DNA of 64,000 nucleotides from Platycnemis pennipes (lineage: Eukaryota; Arthropoda; Insecta; Odonata; Platycnemididae). Below, one piece after another: positions 33,549-45,110 of this stretch (positions are counted from its first letter, which is position 1; each line of letters starts with the position of its first letter). The stretch covers positions 20,415,805 through 20,479,804 of the forward strand of contig OW121856.1 in NCBI GenBank assembly GCA_933228895.1, read 5' to 3'. Below the pieces are notes generated by a model. The model saw nothing but the letters and a program-made list of their open reading frames with translations. It made no database searches and was not told the origin of the DNA. Both the position numbers and the translations under genes were made by a program.

Positions 33549-34910
33549 TTATAAGTTATACTCAAATTTTGGGAAATCCGCCGGTAGACCGTGGTCGACT
33601 AATTTCCTCAGGATTCGCATGGAGTCATCTATGGGCACCAAGGTGACCTCCCAAAATTGGCCGATTTCTGCCTGAGAAGTAATTATTTTCTGTGGGATGG
33701 TGATTACTACGAGCAAAAGGATGGAGCAGCCACGGGAGCCCACTCTCCCCCGTCGTGGCCAACCTCTTCATGGAGCATTTCGAGGAAGATGCCCTCGCCG
33801 CTTGCAACCTGAGACCTTCATGTTGGATCCGTTACGTGGACGATGCATTCGTCATCTGGCCACACGGAGGAGAGAGACTGGAGACCTTCAAAAAAGAACT
33901 CAACTCTATACATCCGTCGATACAATTCACCATGGAGTTGGAAGAGGGTGCATGCCTACCATTCCTTGATGTTTTGGTTCAGAGGGGAGCAAATGGGTTC
34001 CTGCAGCACAGTGTCTACCGGAAGAAAACACACACCGACCGGTACCTCCATGCAGCCTCCCACCATCACCCCAGACAAAAAGTGGCCGTGGCTAAAACTC
34101 TAATGCACAGGGCCGTTTGTGATGAATCTTCACTCAAGACCGAGGAGGAACATATACACAACGCTCTCATGGTTACTCGGGGTTATACATACGGCGGAAT
34201 CTTAAAGTCAAGACAAAGAAATCGAAAAGTGACTTCCCGAAGCCCAGGGCGCGCGCCATCACCTCTCGGATACTCCATAGGGCTAACTTCGAGACGCGGT
34301 TCTCAACCTTACCAAGATAAGAGACGTGCTGCCCTCAGCCAAAGATAAGATTCACCCACTCCATACGGAAGGAGTATATGAAATTCCTTGCTCCTGCGGG
34401 AAAGTATACGTCGGCCAAACCGGACGTTCTGTCGCGTGCAGACTGAAAGAGCACCAAAGAGCCATAACACGCTGCAGCATAAAGGAATCTGCCATCGCAA
34501 AACATTTTTAATCGGGAGGGCTGGAGAAAGACCATCACATTTGCACGGAGGATACACGAGTTTTGTCACGGGAAAAACATTATTTTTCCCGACTCATCCG
34601 CGAGGAAATCGAAATTGAAAAACTGCCGGAGAATTTTAACCGGGACGATGGCATTCGACTGAGTGCCACATGGAAGCGATTACTTTAGAAGGAGAGATGC
34701 GGGGTCAACAACTTGAGGCAGCCGACCATGACGACCTTCTCAGGAGACACCCTAAACATCTATAGTAGCCAAAGGAGGGGGAGGGGGGAAGTGGTCAACT
34801 GTAACTCTCCCCAAGTGATTTACGTCACCGGACATACACGGCATGGTACGGAGGAGGGGGGATCCCATCCTCAATAAATACCAGGAATAAGATTTATAAT
34901 TTTAATTCAC
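33549..34910 (+). pseudogene. Penelope-like element 1: RT and GIY-YIG endonuclease, broken
   Basis: Penelope-like elements encode an RT followed by a GIY-YIG endonuclease (known). Plus-strand pieces in order: PKLADFCLRSNYFLWDGDYY (about 33650-33710), EQKDGAA, a one-base shift near 33733, then LSPVVANLFMEHFEED, the active-site box RYVDD (YVDD 33833-33844), LPFLDVLVQRG, YRKKTHTDRYLHAASHHHP, a second shift near 34190-34300, TKIRDVLPSAKDKIHPLHTE, and the nuclease GVYEIPC...VYVGQTGRSVACRLKEHQ. After another shift it reads HHICTEDTRVLSREKHYFSR and DDGIRLSATWKRLL, stopping at 34688. The N-terminal RT part is missing; one RT segment (33564-33650) lies on the opposite strand. It cannot make a protein. 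Confidence 0.85.
33564..33661 (-). other. inverted RT segment inside Penelope-like element 1
   Basis: The minus strand encodes TLVPIDDSMRILRKLVDHGL, PADFPKF in frame, the RT part that should directly precede PKLADFCLRSNYFLWDG, which is on the plus strand. The segment is bounded by short inverted repeats, caaattttggga at about 33566 and tcccaaaattgg at about 33650. Turning the segment around would make the coding sense continuous at ADFPK/L. Confidence 0.75.
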
Positions 34911-34911
34911 C

Positions 34912-34941
34912 CTGAAGATGCGACCTGGAAAGGACGCGAAA
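34912..34941 (+). ncRNA. hammerhead-ribozyme-like motif at PLE 3' end
   Basis: CTGAAGA (34912-34918), one T, a hairpin GCGACCT-ggaa-AGGACGC (34920-34937, one A/A mismatch) and GAAA (34938-34941). Hammerhead cores read CTGANGA-stem II-GAAA, and such ribozymes occur in terminal repeats of Penelope-like elements (known). The extra T before the stem departs from the textbook core. I did not define stems I and III. Activity is untested. Confidence 0.5.
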
Positions 34942-35049
34942 GCTTAGTCGACAAGGCACCACACGCAGCTGCTCCCGAAAAATGACTCATGCAAATCATC
35001 TTCGCTGCGAAAACCTGCGCACTAGTCGAAAACCTACGCACGATTTTGT

Positions 35050-36520
35050 CAAGTTGAAAAGTGATCCTACTCATAAATGTAAAGCAGCCTTGAAAAGCCA
35101 TTTATCTAAGTGTCAAAACTTATTAGTACCTCAGATAAGTGGTGCCTCATCATTATGAATCCTCCACCATCTCGATTTTACGGCTTGCTAAAGACTCATA
35201 AAACTAATATTTCTATCAGACCATTGGTTTCCCATGTCCTGGCTCCATGTCACCGTCCAGCTAGTAATTGAAATCAAATTATTAGGCAATATTCCGACAT
35301 TAGACCCAGGTATAGCATCAAACACTATTGAACTTGCGGAGAAATTATCGAAGACAACCCCACCTCCTTTGGGAAAGTTGGTATCATTTGGCGTGACTAA
35401 GTTTAGTCCCTTCTGTTCCTGCGTCAGAAGCATCATATTTTGCTTTTCAGCTACTTAAGAATCCGTTATATGACGAGGTAATTCAACAGGATATTAAAAC
35501 CTTGGTGACTTTGCGCCTGGCACAAAATTAATTTATCTTTAATGATGACTGCTACCAACAGAGGTCCGTTCTAACAATAGGCTCCCCCTTTCACCTATTT
35601 TATCTAAAATATTTATGAATAACTATGAGTGTAAACGTTTTAATTCTAAATACTCTCTTTTGATGAACGTATTTTTTGGTTTAGGTACGTTGATAATATT
35701 TTATGCTTATTGACTGTGTCATTACGTCAATTGGGTCTTTTTAAAACCTTTTTAAATTCATTTTATGACAATATAAATTTTGCTTTGGAATGTGGGGGGA
35801 TACCATTAACTTTTTAGATTTAAATATTTCCCTTTGTAGTGGATGTTCTGCTTTTAACATTTATAGGATATCAACTTTTACGGATGTTTTCATATCCTTT
35901 GATTCATCTCATCACCACACTTTCAAACTCGCTGATTTTATATCCATGTTTCATAGATTGGTTAATGTAACTTTATCCGTTGAAAAATTAAGTCAGGAAT
36001 TGAATACTACAAAGTCATTGGCAAGTCGGAATGGGGTTCATGAAAATTGTATAAACAAGTTATTGCACCGCTGTAGCAAAAAAAAGCCATAAAGCTACTT
36101 ACATCCCTGCCTGTCAATAACTCCCTCCCAAATCACTGGGTAAAACTTCCTTTTGTTGGCGAATTTTCATACAAATTGCAGGAAATTGTACAAATCGATA
36201 GTTGCAATTGTTCTTCTTATAATCTTGTGATAATAGGAAGAATTTTATTCAATTCTAAAGACCGGTTTGACCCTGTAATCAGGAGTGTTGTTTATAAATT
36301 AAAGCGTAATGACTGTGATATTTGTTATATTGGCCAAACAGGAAGATGATTTAATGACAGAGTAAAGGAACATAAGTCAAGTTTTATCTGTTGTGACGAT
36401 CAATCCTGTTTTCCTAAACATCTGTGTGATTTTATTCATTTTAGTCATTTTTACGCGGCTGTTTTAACCGGTTTTGACACAAGGGCTTTATTGGATTTCT
36501 TTAAGCAATATTAAATGGCT
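35050..36520 (+). pseudogene. Penelope-like element 2: RT and GIY-YIG, heavily decayed
   Basis: A second, different element follows at once in the same orientation. Pieces in order: FYGLLKTHKTNISIRPLVSH (about 35173-35232), IASNTIELAEKL and LGKLVSFGVTKF (35300-35400), SVPASEASYFAFQLLKNPLY, SPILSKIFMNNYE (about 35590), FRYVDNILCLL (YVDN at 35686-35697, where YVDD is expected), INFLDLNISL...FNIYRISTFTDVF (35800-35890), QELNTTKSLAS, and the nuclease VVYKLKRNDCDICYIGQTGR followed at once by a stop (36285-36351), then FNDRVKEHKSS. Compared with element 1 the sequence is AT-rich and of another lineage. Many stops and shifts; the second aspartate of the active site is lost. Confidence 0.8.
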
Positions 36521-36829
36521 CATAGCCCGGCTAAGTTATGCAATGACGTTATTTTTAATGATAGATCGCCTCTTTGAAACCTTGTTCTCTCTTCCGTCCG
36601 ACAACTCCATGACTATGCTGCCTGACCTCGACCTTCACCACCAAAGGCTTTTCTGTCTCACTCACCCCCTTTCTTCCTCACCCCTTTTTTCCCCCTATCC
36701 GACCTAATACCTCCTCCATTTCTGGGTATATATAATGGAGTTTTGTGAAATTATGGACCTTGATATTAGCACAAAGTACTGAAACCATGGTCGGTTAAGT
36801 TTTTAAAATACATTGTGTGTGGAAAGTTA
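36521..36829. other. no recognisable feature
   Basis: Could contain the 3' UTR of the second Penelope-like element, but no hammerhead-like core was seen. Confidence 0.4.
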
Positions 36830-36968
36830 CAAGTGTTTCCATTTGAGATTGAAGTAAATCCCATCCTAGTTCCTCTAGTCACACTAATAAAATTATCATA
36901 ACGGATTTAACAAATCTGGCTGATCTCTTTTGCACACACTCTAATTCCTTTATAATTGTTGTGGCCCA
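36830..36968 (-). mobile_element. LINE D coding fragment
   Basis: Minus strand: IIKELECVQKRSARFVKS, then a shifted LEELGWDLLQ. Same motif order as the 18.5 kb fragment (ELERVQR-SARF). No UTR attached. Confidence 0.6.
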
Positions 36969-37599
36969 CTAAACTTCAGAATTATGACCGAATGCAAGAG
37001 AAAAAGCGCTGGGAAGCAATTTTGTTTTTAGATTTTTCCTTAGGCCATCTAAATGAATGCGTGATGCGTACATGGCCTAAGGACTTTTGGCAACCCTTAA
37101 CGCTTCCGGTTGCCGTGGGAAGCAGTCGCGGATCGCACCGTGATGCTCTTCTTTCAGGGTTCTCTCTCGGAGGGTTTCGTCTAAGAGGTAGAGAGACCAC
37201 CGGATGAAATGCCCTCCAGCAAGGCCGTCCAAAGGCAAGGGAGCTATTGAAATGCGAAACTCTTCCCTCTCGTCTGCGGATCCGTGAGCTTCTCTGAATC
37301 ATTCATTGGCCAGCGGCATGTGTCGAGGTTCGGGTTTTCAAAGAGCGACCGCACTTTTAGCGAGACGGTGTAAAGGGAGGAAGGTCGAGAGCGGCAACGG
37401 TGGTAGACTTTTCAACTGGCGATATTTGACTCGTGGAGTCTCTTCTATTAGAAACAGATAGTTGGGAAACGAAAGCACGTTATATCATCAAGCTCAAATA
37501 CGAACGTAAGGAAAACCTTCAGATGGTTCCACCATAAAGTGAAAGTTGTTATTTTCAGTACTTATGGTACTTGTAGATATGGTAATGTATGTATAATTT
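36969..37599. other. no recognisable feature
   Basis: Moderately GC-rich at 37080-37400; overlapping frames on both strands lack known domains. Confidence 0.4.
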
Positions 37600-37870
37600 A
37601 TGTAGATATGGGAATTACTATCAGGGTACAGGTTAAAGTTTAGGCTAATCCTTATAAGTAAATTCGAAGCTGATTTGTTTACATATGACGTTACATATAT
37701 ATTAATAAACCCTGTGTGTTATGCTAGGTATGATCAGATGAACAAGTTTAGAAAGATAGATTGTCGTACCGATGGATTAAAATGTCATTTTACCCGCCTA
37801 CTATAAGAGAGCACAGGGAAAGGTAGGTAAAAATTGCTAGATTAGTCTCACGTGCGTGATGCATGTTTGA
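37600..37870 (+). mobile_element. LINE D copy (subfamily a) without its 3' end
   Basis: WELLSGYRLKFRLILISKFE, LFTYDVTYILINPVCYARYD and IDCRTDGLKCHF read with shifts, then acaggg and the first UTR bases. The family's terminal ~200 bp are missing. Confidence 0.65.
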
Positions 37871-38499
37871 GCGTTGAGTTTTGTGCCACTTAGGAATGGA
37901 ATGGGTTGCCTGCCTAATTCTTTCATGAACTCCTCTATTTAGTGAAGGTTTAGTATAAAACTAAATACATTAAGATCAAAATCGGGTAACTAAATTGACT
38001 TGTGTGTAATTGGCTCTGAATGATAATTGTCTATTGCATGTCTGTGTTCATGTTGATATGTACTGCCAATTACTTCCGTATTTACTTGTGTAGATTTCAT
38101 TTTCTAGTGAATTTTTTTGGAGTGTGTTGTAATATCATGTATTAATCCACTTTCTAACCCTTTGCCACCGAATTTTAATCCACATGCAAATATAGTTATT
38201 TATTTGTCGCATGTCTTACACCCCAGACGATATATCGTAGGATCCCACAGTCTTATCTTTAGCTCAGTCGCGTATCAGAGAGTCATCAACTTATTCAGTG
38301 AATCTCGACGCTGAAAGTGACAAGCAGTGGAACAAATCAAGTAACAGGTCCATTCTGGGACGTTTGAGAGCTGGATGAAATTTCCCGAGAGGAGACCGTC
38401 TGTCTGCCGTCGAAGTGAGCGAGTCAATTCTTCGCTCATTGCCCGTGATTCCGTCTCTCGCTCATTTGTTTTCCGTCACGTGTTTGCAGACTCCTGGCG
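37871..38499. other. no recognisable feature
   Basis: AT-rich spacer; nothing recognised. Confidence 0.45.
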
Positions 38500-39350
38500 T
38501 GCGTGTCACAGAAGGCGTATTCAAGTGACGCCCTCTCTGACTGATTGACTGACAGGCCGGGTGCATGGCAACCTAACAAAAGCGTGCGTCACGGCAAACA
38601 AGGCCCTGCCTAACGTTCTCGCCACCCATGCACCGTTATTAATGCTGCACAGAGCCACGAACACCTCACCACTCGTATCCCGGGGCAGAAATAACACCGC
38701 AACGAGGGGGCGGACAAAGAGCATCGCATCATCGTCTCTCTGACCTTTTGTTGCTCCGCGGTTGCCGCGGCAATGGAAAATCTCCCCATTGTCGCGGCTG
38801 CGGATCACCTTCCCATCAGGGGGTGGTAGGGTCTCCGCGGTGAGAGCTTGCGTGAGGTTTTCGAGGGAAGGCGGCGGAGGGGTTGGCGGTTTCGGGGAAA
38901 CATCCGACTGGCGGTGAGCGCGGTTTTCCACCCGCGCAGACTATTGTACTCCCCTCCCTTAACAACCCGAATGATCTCTCTTACCCGTCTGGATATCATC
39001 CCTGTTCTGCCGGGAACGTGCCCTTTCCCGTTCAAGGGATTCTACCAGGAGGGAATCAGTACATGCGCATTCAGCCTCTGCGGGTTTTTCTCGTCGTGGA
39101 CCCCTCTGCATTACATTCTAACACAAACTGATTGCAGTAGTTTTGTGAATACTACTACTTACTTGAACTCAGATCGCTGCGAGCCACCAGTCAACATGAT
39201 TGCCAAACCCTCACTGTTTCAACCAGTTGCGAAAAAAAATACTAACAAACTCGATCCCTTAGCTCTGAATCGTGCTGAAATGTATGTGAGTCATCAAAAG
39301 CAAAAGGAGGTAGTCCCTCGCGCGGTGGAAACATCGGCGTGAAGGTTTGG
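38500..39350. other. GC- and CpG-rich block, possible promoter or exon region
   Basis: CpG-dense from about 38530 to 39030 (gcgtgcgtcacgg, ctccgcggttgccgcgg, attgtcgcggctgcgg). It gives long overlapping frames on both strands (164 codons at 38848-39342 +, 136 codons at 38521-38931 -). Neither shows a domain I recognise, and antisense overlap is expected from composition. A promoter, a 5' exon or an unknown repeat are all possible. Confidence 0.25.
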
Positions 39351-40266
39351 GTATCTCAGTTTCTTACCCTGTCATTCATGTGTAGAGTACCGCGAAGGGC
39401 AGAATAGCTGATAATCTCGGTAACTGCGGATTGATTTTCTTTATGACCCTTTTTGAAAGAAAACATAAAATACTTTTGTTTTCCAATTCATATCATCTAC
39501 TGATTGGAGTGCCTTACAAAATCATTGAAATGAATCTTAATTGGGTCTTTTCATCCATGTTACTAGAAAATAAGTGGGAACAAATAAGCAATTGGGCGCC
39601 ATGAGGCATTTTTTGTAAGCTTGGTATATATTTCCACTGCCAAATTTATAAAAAAACAATAGAATAAATGATTATCTAAGAATAAACTGTATTTTATCCT
39701 TAAAAATAACTCATGAATCAGATATCTATGCAAGTACAGAGTCTTTTTGTAATCAAGAGAAATGAGATCTCGTCATCCTGCATAGGAATAAAAATATCAA
39801 TTGTTCAAGCGAATCACAACCTTGCACGTTTAAGTGTAGATATTATTTGCTATTTTATTACTATAACTTTTAAAAGCAATGATTGATGTTGATAAAAAAT
39901 TGTGATTATTAATAAACTATTCATGATTTTTGACGTGGATAATTCTCTTGGACTCTCCAGGAAGATATGGGAGCGTGCAGCTTTAATTATTTCTTGCTTC
40001 TGCGGCTTTTAATCTGTCTGCCTTTTTGCCCTCTTCCCTAACCCACTGCTCCTATTACCCTCCCTCCGAGAGCGATCTCCGTTAAGAGATTATGCCAGAG
40101 ACTCTCATTTCACAAGGGATCAGCATCAAGCCCCGATTTCTCATCGCTAGTCCTTGCCCTTCTTAACCATCCCGGTGTCTGTATGGACTTCGGAACTTTG
40201 TTCGTACATAACGAATCTTATCCGCTTCATAAGAGCTGGCCCATCAAAAATTCTTCCGAAAATATC
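39351..40266. other. no recognisable feature
   Basis: AT-rich; no open frame longer than 60 codons and no repeat recognised. Confidence 0.5.
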
Positions 40267-40915
40267 ATCTACATCTACACAATACCCCGCAAGCTACCAT
40301 AAAGGTGTGTGGTAGGGGGTTATTTCACAACAAATATGTATTACATACCGTGCATAAAAAGAATTAGTAATTATATTCTAGTCTACACTTAACAATTAAA
40401 AAAAAAGATAAAAATAGTAAAGCAAGCATGCAATAACATACAGTTAGTTTGGATAGCTTAAAGTCCTTATACCAACATGCAACTACCTATACTGTCCATT
40501 GATGCACTTGTATTTTTACTATTTTATATATTTACAGCTATTCATATCTATCCATAATTGTGCGAAAAAGAAGAACATTTTGAATCTGTCAGTTCGACAA
40601 TCAATTTCTCTAATTTTATGATTATGGCCCGATCTACCGTAGTAAGTTTAAGGCCGCAAAATATTTTTAGCGTCATCAGTGAATATATTATTGCGGCATT
40701 TATTTAAGAGATGAAGTCTAAATTTCAACCTACGTTCTAATAATGATTACCGATTGAAGTCATCTAGTTGACTGGTTACGCTAATATAGTTATCATACCG
40801 TCCCTTAACAGATCTTTCCGATATTCGCTGTACACGCGCCATTTCATTATTTAAGCCTATTTTGTAAGGATCCCATATACTGACAGCGTGTTTCAAATGA
40901 AGTTTAGGCATGTGG
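40267..40915 (-). mobile_element. LINE D copy (subfamily b), longest 3' part
   Basis: From catctacatctacacaata (3' end) through the UTR and the end of the frame. On the minus strand the coding part reads KHAVSIWDPYKIGLNNEMAR, VQRISERSVKG, RYDNYISVT and then IDCRTDRFKMFFF in shifted frames. It carries both the WDP...VQR segment and the terminal segment, so it links the isolated coding fragments at 18.5 and 36.9 kb to the family. Confidence 0.75.
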
Positions 40916-43514
40916 AAGGGAGCATCAGGTCATTACCCTTTACTGATGTTTAGTTTTACTAATTTTTTTAACTCTTATCAGATGTGCATCCGTATAGCAG
41001 CGAGTAAATATCATCCGAGTCAGCCTTCTGGGAGGTATAATTTGACTGGAATCAGTGCACCCTAATACGTTAGTAGAATAATAGTGGCCGACTTACGTGT
41101 GACCAAGGAATATTATGTGTAAAAAATTCCCACCTATAATTTCCCCGCAATTTCAGTGTCCTGGCAGTGTCAGACACCTCGGTGACAGGCACCTCCCTCT
41201 ATCTCATGAAGTCAAATGTCGTGGGTTTAACTCCTTCAATACATTTCTCCACGCAGGGTAAGGACTTTCGTGCCTGTTGTCGTAGCTGTTCACTTATCAA
41301 CAAGCGTCCAGTTTAAAAGGAGCATTATATAGCTTCTTGCGCCATTTAAATGTAAAATCGACGGTACAGATTCAGTGGAAAGACCGTTAATTCTCAAAAA
41401 ATATAGCTGTCTATTGACCAAAATTTATGATTTCTGTTGCTATTAATGAAAATATTATATAGGCAGGATCCTGAAAGAGATTGCCACTGAAATTCTCTTT
41501 TGCAGTTAGTTATCTTTTCTAGTCGTGTTAAATGCATTAATGTGTCTGCATTGCCAAAATAACTGGACGAGGAATTAGTTTTGAATACCGAATAAACATG
41601 TAGCTATCGTAATAAGTAAAAAATATATGATTCCTCTAGATACTTGAACCTCATTTTTACCGTAGCAGGTGCCTCGTTGGAATCAAGAGCAAGACATGTG
41701 AGGTGGATACATATTCAAGCTTTTCATCAAGTGCAACATCGAACTCACATGAGGTGAACTTTGGAAGAGCAAGATATTTGGCTTGAATCTCAAAATCTTC
41801 GATGAGAATGGCGGTGGAGCAGCATCGGAGTTACCATTTGTCCTGCTTAGCTGTTATAGATATAGGTATGTTTGCAACCCTTCCTAGGATAAGTAACTTT
41901 ATGTAGTAAGTGAAACACTTTATTACCTACATACTTTTACGAATCTCAGATAATATCTCCCTTTGAATTATGCAATTGAACTCGACAACTTACCCATCTA
42001 CAAGTCCATTATTAGTCATTCGTCGCCTATTATCATCCCGTTATTGTTCAATCGTTTTCATTTGTGATTGTGTTCTTAGATTTTATCCAGTTCAATATTT
42101 CGGATGTGAAATCATTCCCATGAAAGCTCTTTAGCTTGATGCGTCAGTCAAAATGATTGAGGTTAGACTACTTAACGAGAGAGCTTCAGTGCTCTCCGGC
42201 CTAATTTTAATAAACCCTAGCATTGTGATTTACGGCGTACTATTACCATCTTAGAACCTGGGAGGTGACTCATGTTTCGGCTGGCTCAAATGCTCTTAGC
42301 ACGGCGAGGGGCTTCGCGCCAACCGAGTTCCGTCTTTGCGAATATTACCAAAGTTGGAATTGCATTTGACAGCCAGTCAGCCGTCCTCGTGATGCAGCTT
42401 ATCGTGTTTTCTCCATTTGCCAAAGCTTAGCGGTTATGCATGTGACATTCATCCGTTCCTTTTCGGATTAGGCGCATACGGCAAGCGGATGACTGCGAGA
42501 AGGACTAGGAAAATGACTTGCTGTTCTTTACACCACAATTTTTATGTACAGCCATACCAATTTAATCGTTCCTGTGACTGAAGAATCTCTTGATGAATAA
42601 TTCATGGGGGATTAAGCATGGAATAAAATATTTATGCATGAAAACCAAGTCTCTTGAAATTAATTCATCGGCATGGATAGATTCCACCAAAGTATGCCTG
42701 AAACAACTGATTGAATATTTCTTTTAATAAAGTCTCGACTAAGTTTTGATTTTTCTTTCCTTCCTTTAAACTATTTTTTATTCACGAAGGATAAAAAGAG
42801 TCCTTGTTAGTTTTATACGTTTTAACTTAAATGTAGCTTATTTCACATTGCTATGCTATTACTGCATGACAAGGGAAACGAGGTACTCTTTTCGAAATCT
42901 AATCATTGCATGCTACACCCAAACCAAATACGCAACTCCTTTTTATCGTTCCCCACCTCATACACAAATGCAGATATCGAGAACATTTCTATAGTACACA
43001 CTTTGCTCATTTTAGGCATGTTAATATTGTACCCCCACGAATAATTCATTTCCAGTCTGTTTGGTTGCTTTAAACATTCTAAAAGTGTTTCACGTTCATT
43101 CAAATGTAAGCTTGCGAGACTACAAAGTTGAAATGAAAGCAATAATTTTTCACTTCCACAAAAAATGTTAACATAATAAAACCCACCAGGTTTTCGTTAT
43201 ATGAAGAAATAATTACACTAGGAGCAAAAAAAATGGTGTTTAGCGGTACGGTATGGAGCGACGGGACCAAAATAATGAAAAACACTCCTTGCAAGATTCC
43301 AGAGTGATTTAATGAAATCAATTTAGATGACTATAGCGTCACATTGGTTTTCATGAAACCAATATGGAGCTATACAGGAGTTTTTTGCTTACGCTACGTG
43401 TATTTTTTTGCCTTCTCATGTATTCTACTGCCCTCAGATATTCGATGCATTAGAATTACTTGTTAAAGTTAAAATAATCATCATATTATGCAATTGGTAC
43501 AAGTATAAAATATC
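40916..43514. other. long stretch without recognised features
   Basis: AT-rich. Short frames on both strands near 42853-43321 have no known domain. No repeat family recognised. Confidence 0.45.
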
Positions 43515-44760
43515 CCTCGAGCCACCGCGAGGGTGTGTGGCAGAGGGTGAAGGCCACCAAAAATGCACCATTTATATGCAACTAAGAGCTACCAAGCCAT
43601 ACGGCCTTGCAACTAAGAGATGCCATGCAATTCGAACCACACAACTAGCCACACAACTAAGAGCTACCACTACAGACTACTCTAACAATATTTCACCATT
43701 TTGCTATGCTGCCTATGACATTAAAATCATCATCATTAGTCATCAATCCTCAGATTGGTTTGACGCAGCTCTCCACTGAGTTCTTCTTTTGGCTAATCTC
43801 TTCATATTTACGTATATTTTCTCTTTCACACCCTTCATCACTTGTTCCATATATCTCGCACGAGGCCTTCCTTTGCCATTCTTCCCATCCACTTGTCCTT
43901 CGACAATTGTCTTCATCAGGCCATCATGTCTCATGATATGGCCGATTGAGTTGTTCCATCTTCATCTCAGGGTATTCAGAAGACTTCTCTTTTCTCCCAC
44001 TCTTCTTAGGACTTCCTCGTTACTTACTCGGTCGATCCATTTAATCTTCATCATTCTTCTGTAGCACCATATTTCAAATGCTTCCACCCTTTTCTTCTCC
44101 GCTGCTGTCATCGTCCATGCCTCACTACAGTAATGAAACATTCTACAGATGTACGTCCTGATTAATTGTTTCCTTACTTCTACGATTGTATTTTCAGATG
44201 TAAATAGGTTCTTCCTTTGGTAGATTGCCCCCTTTGCCTGAGCTATTCTACTGACTATTTCTTTTTTTCTTCATCCATCGTTGGTTACTCGGCTTCTTAT
44301 ATGGCAGAACTCTTTCACCTCTTCCAGTTTTTGCCTCCCTAGTTTAAAGTTGGTTTTGGCCTCTTCTCTTTTGCTGTACACCAATATCTTAGTTTTATTC
44401 TTATTGATCTCCTGATGGTATCTGGACATTGTTCTTTCAATGGTTATTAGAGTATTATTCAGATCCTTCTCTGTCTCAGTTACGAGTTCTAAGTCATCAG
44501 CGAATCGCAGCATGCTTTTTTTCCCCGTGGATAATCACTCCAGAAGACTTCTCTTTGATTTCATTGATGGCTCTCTCGATGTAAACATTGAAACTTGCGG
44601 GAAACAGTGCACAGCCTTTTCTAAGTCGTTGAAATTAAAATGAAATTTTCAAATATGTCGGTATGACAATCTATCTTTCTAATATTATTTACTTGTTAAA
44701 ATATAGTGTAATACGCAGGGGTTCTTATTATATATATCTAATGTGTTCAGTAAACCAATA
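43515..44760 (-). mobile_element. LINE D copy (subfamily a) interrupted by LINE R
   Basis: Left part (43515-43719): antisense UTR with gagccaccgcgagggtgtgt and ttgctatgctgcctat, containing a locally repeated aactaagagctacca. Right part (44642-44760): gtcggtatgacaatctatct and acttgttaaaatatagtgta, the coding end. The two parts are neighbouring pieces of one LINE D, separated by the LINE R insertion. Confidence 0.65.
43728..44633 (-). pseudogene. LINE R reverse transcriptase C-terminal half with TSD
   Basis: Best LINE R copy. Minus strand in order: LRKGCALFPASFNVYIERAI (44550-44620), LRFADDLELVTETEKDLNNT (active-site FADD at about 44500), KNKTKILVYSKREEAKTNFK, LEEVKEFCHIRSRVTNDG, a stop, then IVSRIAQAKGAIYQRKNL, VRKQLIRTYICRMFHYCSEA, KRVEAFEIWCYRRMMKIKWI, SNEEVLRRV, HIMRHDGLMKTIVEGQVDGK, GKGRPRARYMEQVMKGVKEK and RTQWRAASNQSED, then the gat tail. 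Flanked by attaaaat (43720-43727, 44634-44641). Endonuclease domain absent through 5' truncation; the clade (RTE- or CR1-like) is uncertain. Confidence 0.85.
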
Positions 44761-44834
44761 TGTTTTAACGCAGTATTTATTCGGGGGAAAAACGACCGAT
44801 AGATATGGTTATTCAAGGCATTAAGAATAGTTGG

Positions 44835-45110
44835 ATAATTGGGTAGATGTAGGTATTTTTCAGAGAACGACTGAAGGGTGGAGAGAAACCCGGTGGTGGC
44901 ATTACGTTGCTCTTCACGAAAGGCGCCATGTTGTCTTCGGTTTAACGCCCTATCCGTCGGACCGAGTGCTGCACTAGAAGTGATCAAGATAAGTGTGGAC
45001 CGGCATACCTGTAAAAAAATCTATGCCACTTCTGAAGCTTTTTGAACCTTGGTCCTCGAGTGGGGAGGCCTATACTCGAGTCACGGCGCCAACCCATTGG
45101 CGTAATTAAT
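44835..45110 (-). mobile_element. tRNA-derived SINE (family B)
   Basis: Antisense of the family body: ggtggagagaaacccggtgg, gaaaggcgccatgttgtctt, cctatccgtcggaccgagtg. The head lies near 45055-45105 (gtcctcgagtggggaggcc). It matches the 52.2 kb copy over most of its length, including the flanking tail gtaggtatttttcag. Confidence 0.65.

Noticed and set aside
38848..39342. 164-codon plus-strand frame
   Set aside because: No known domain; it overlaps long antisense frames in a GC-rich block, which lengthens open frames by chance. Kept only as a compositional feature.
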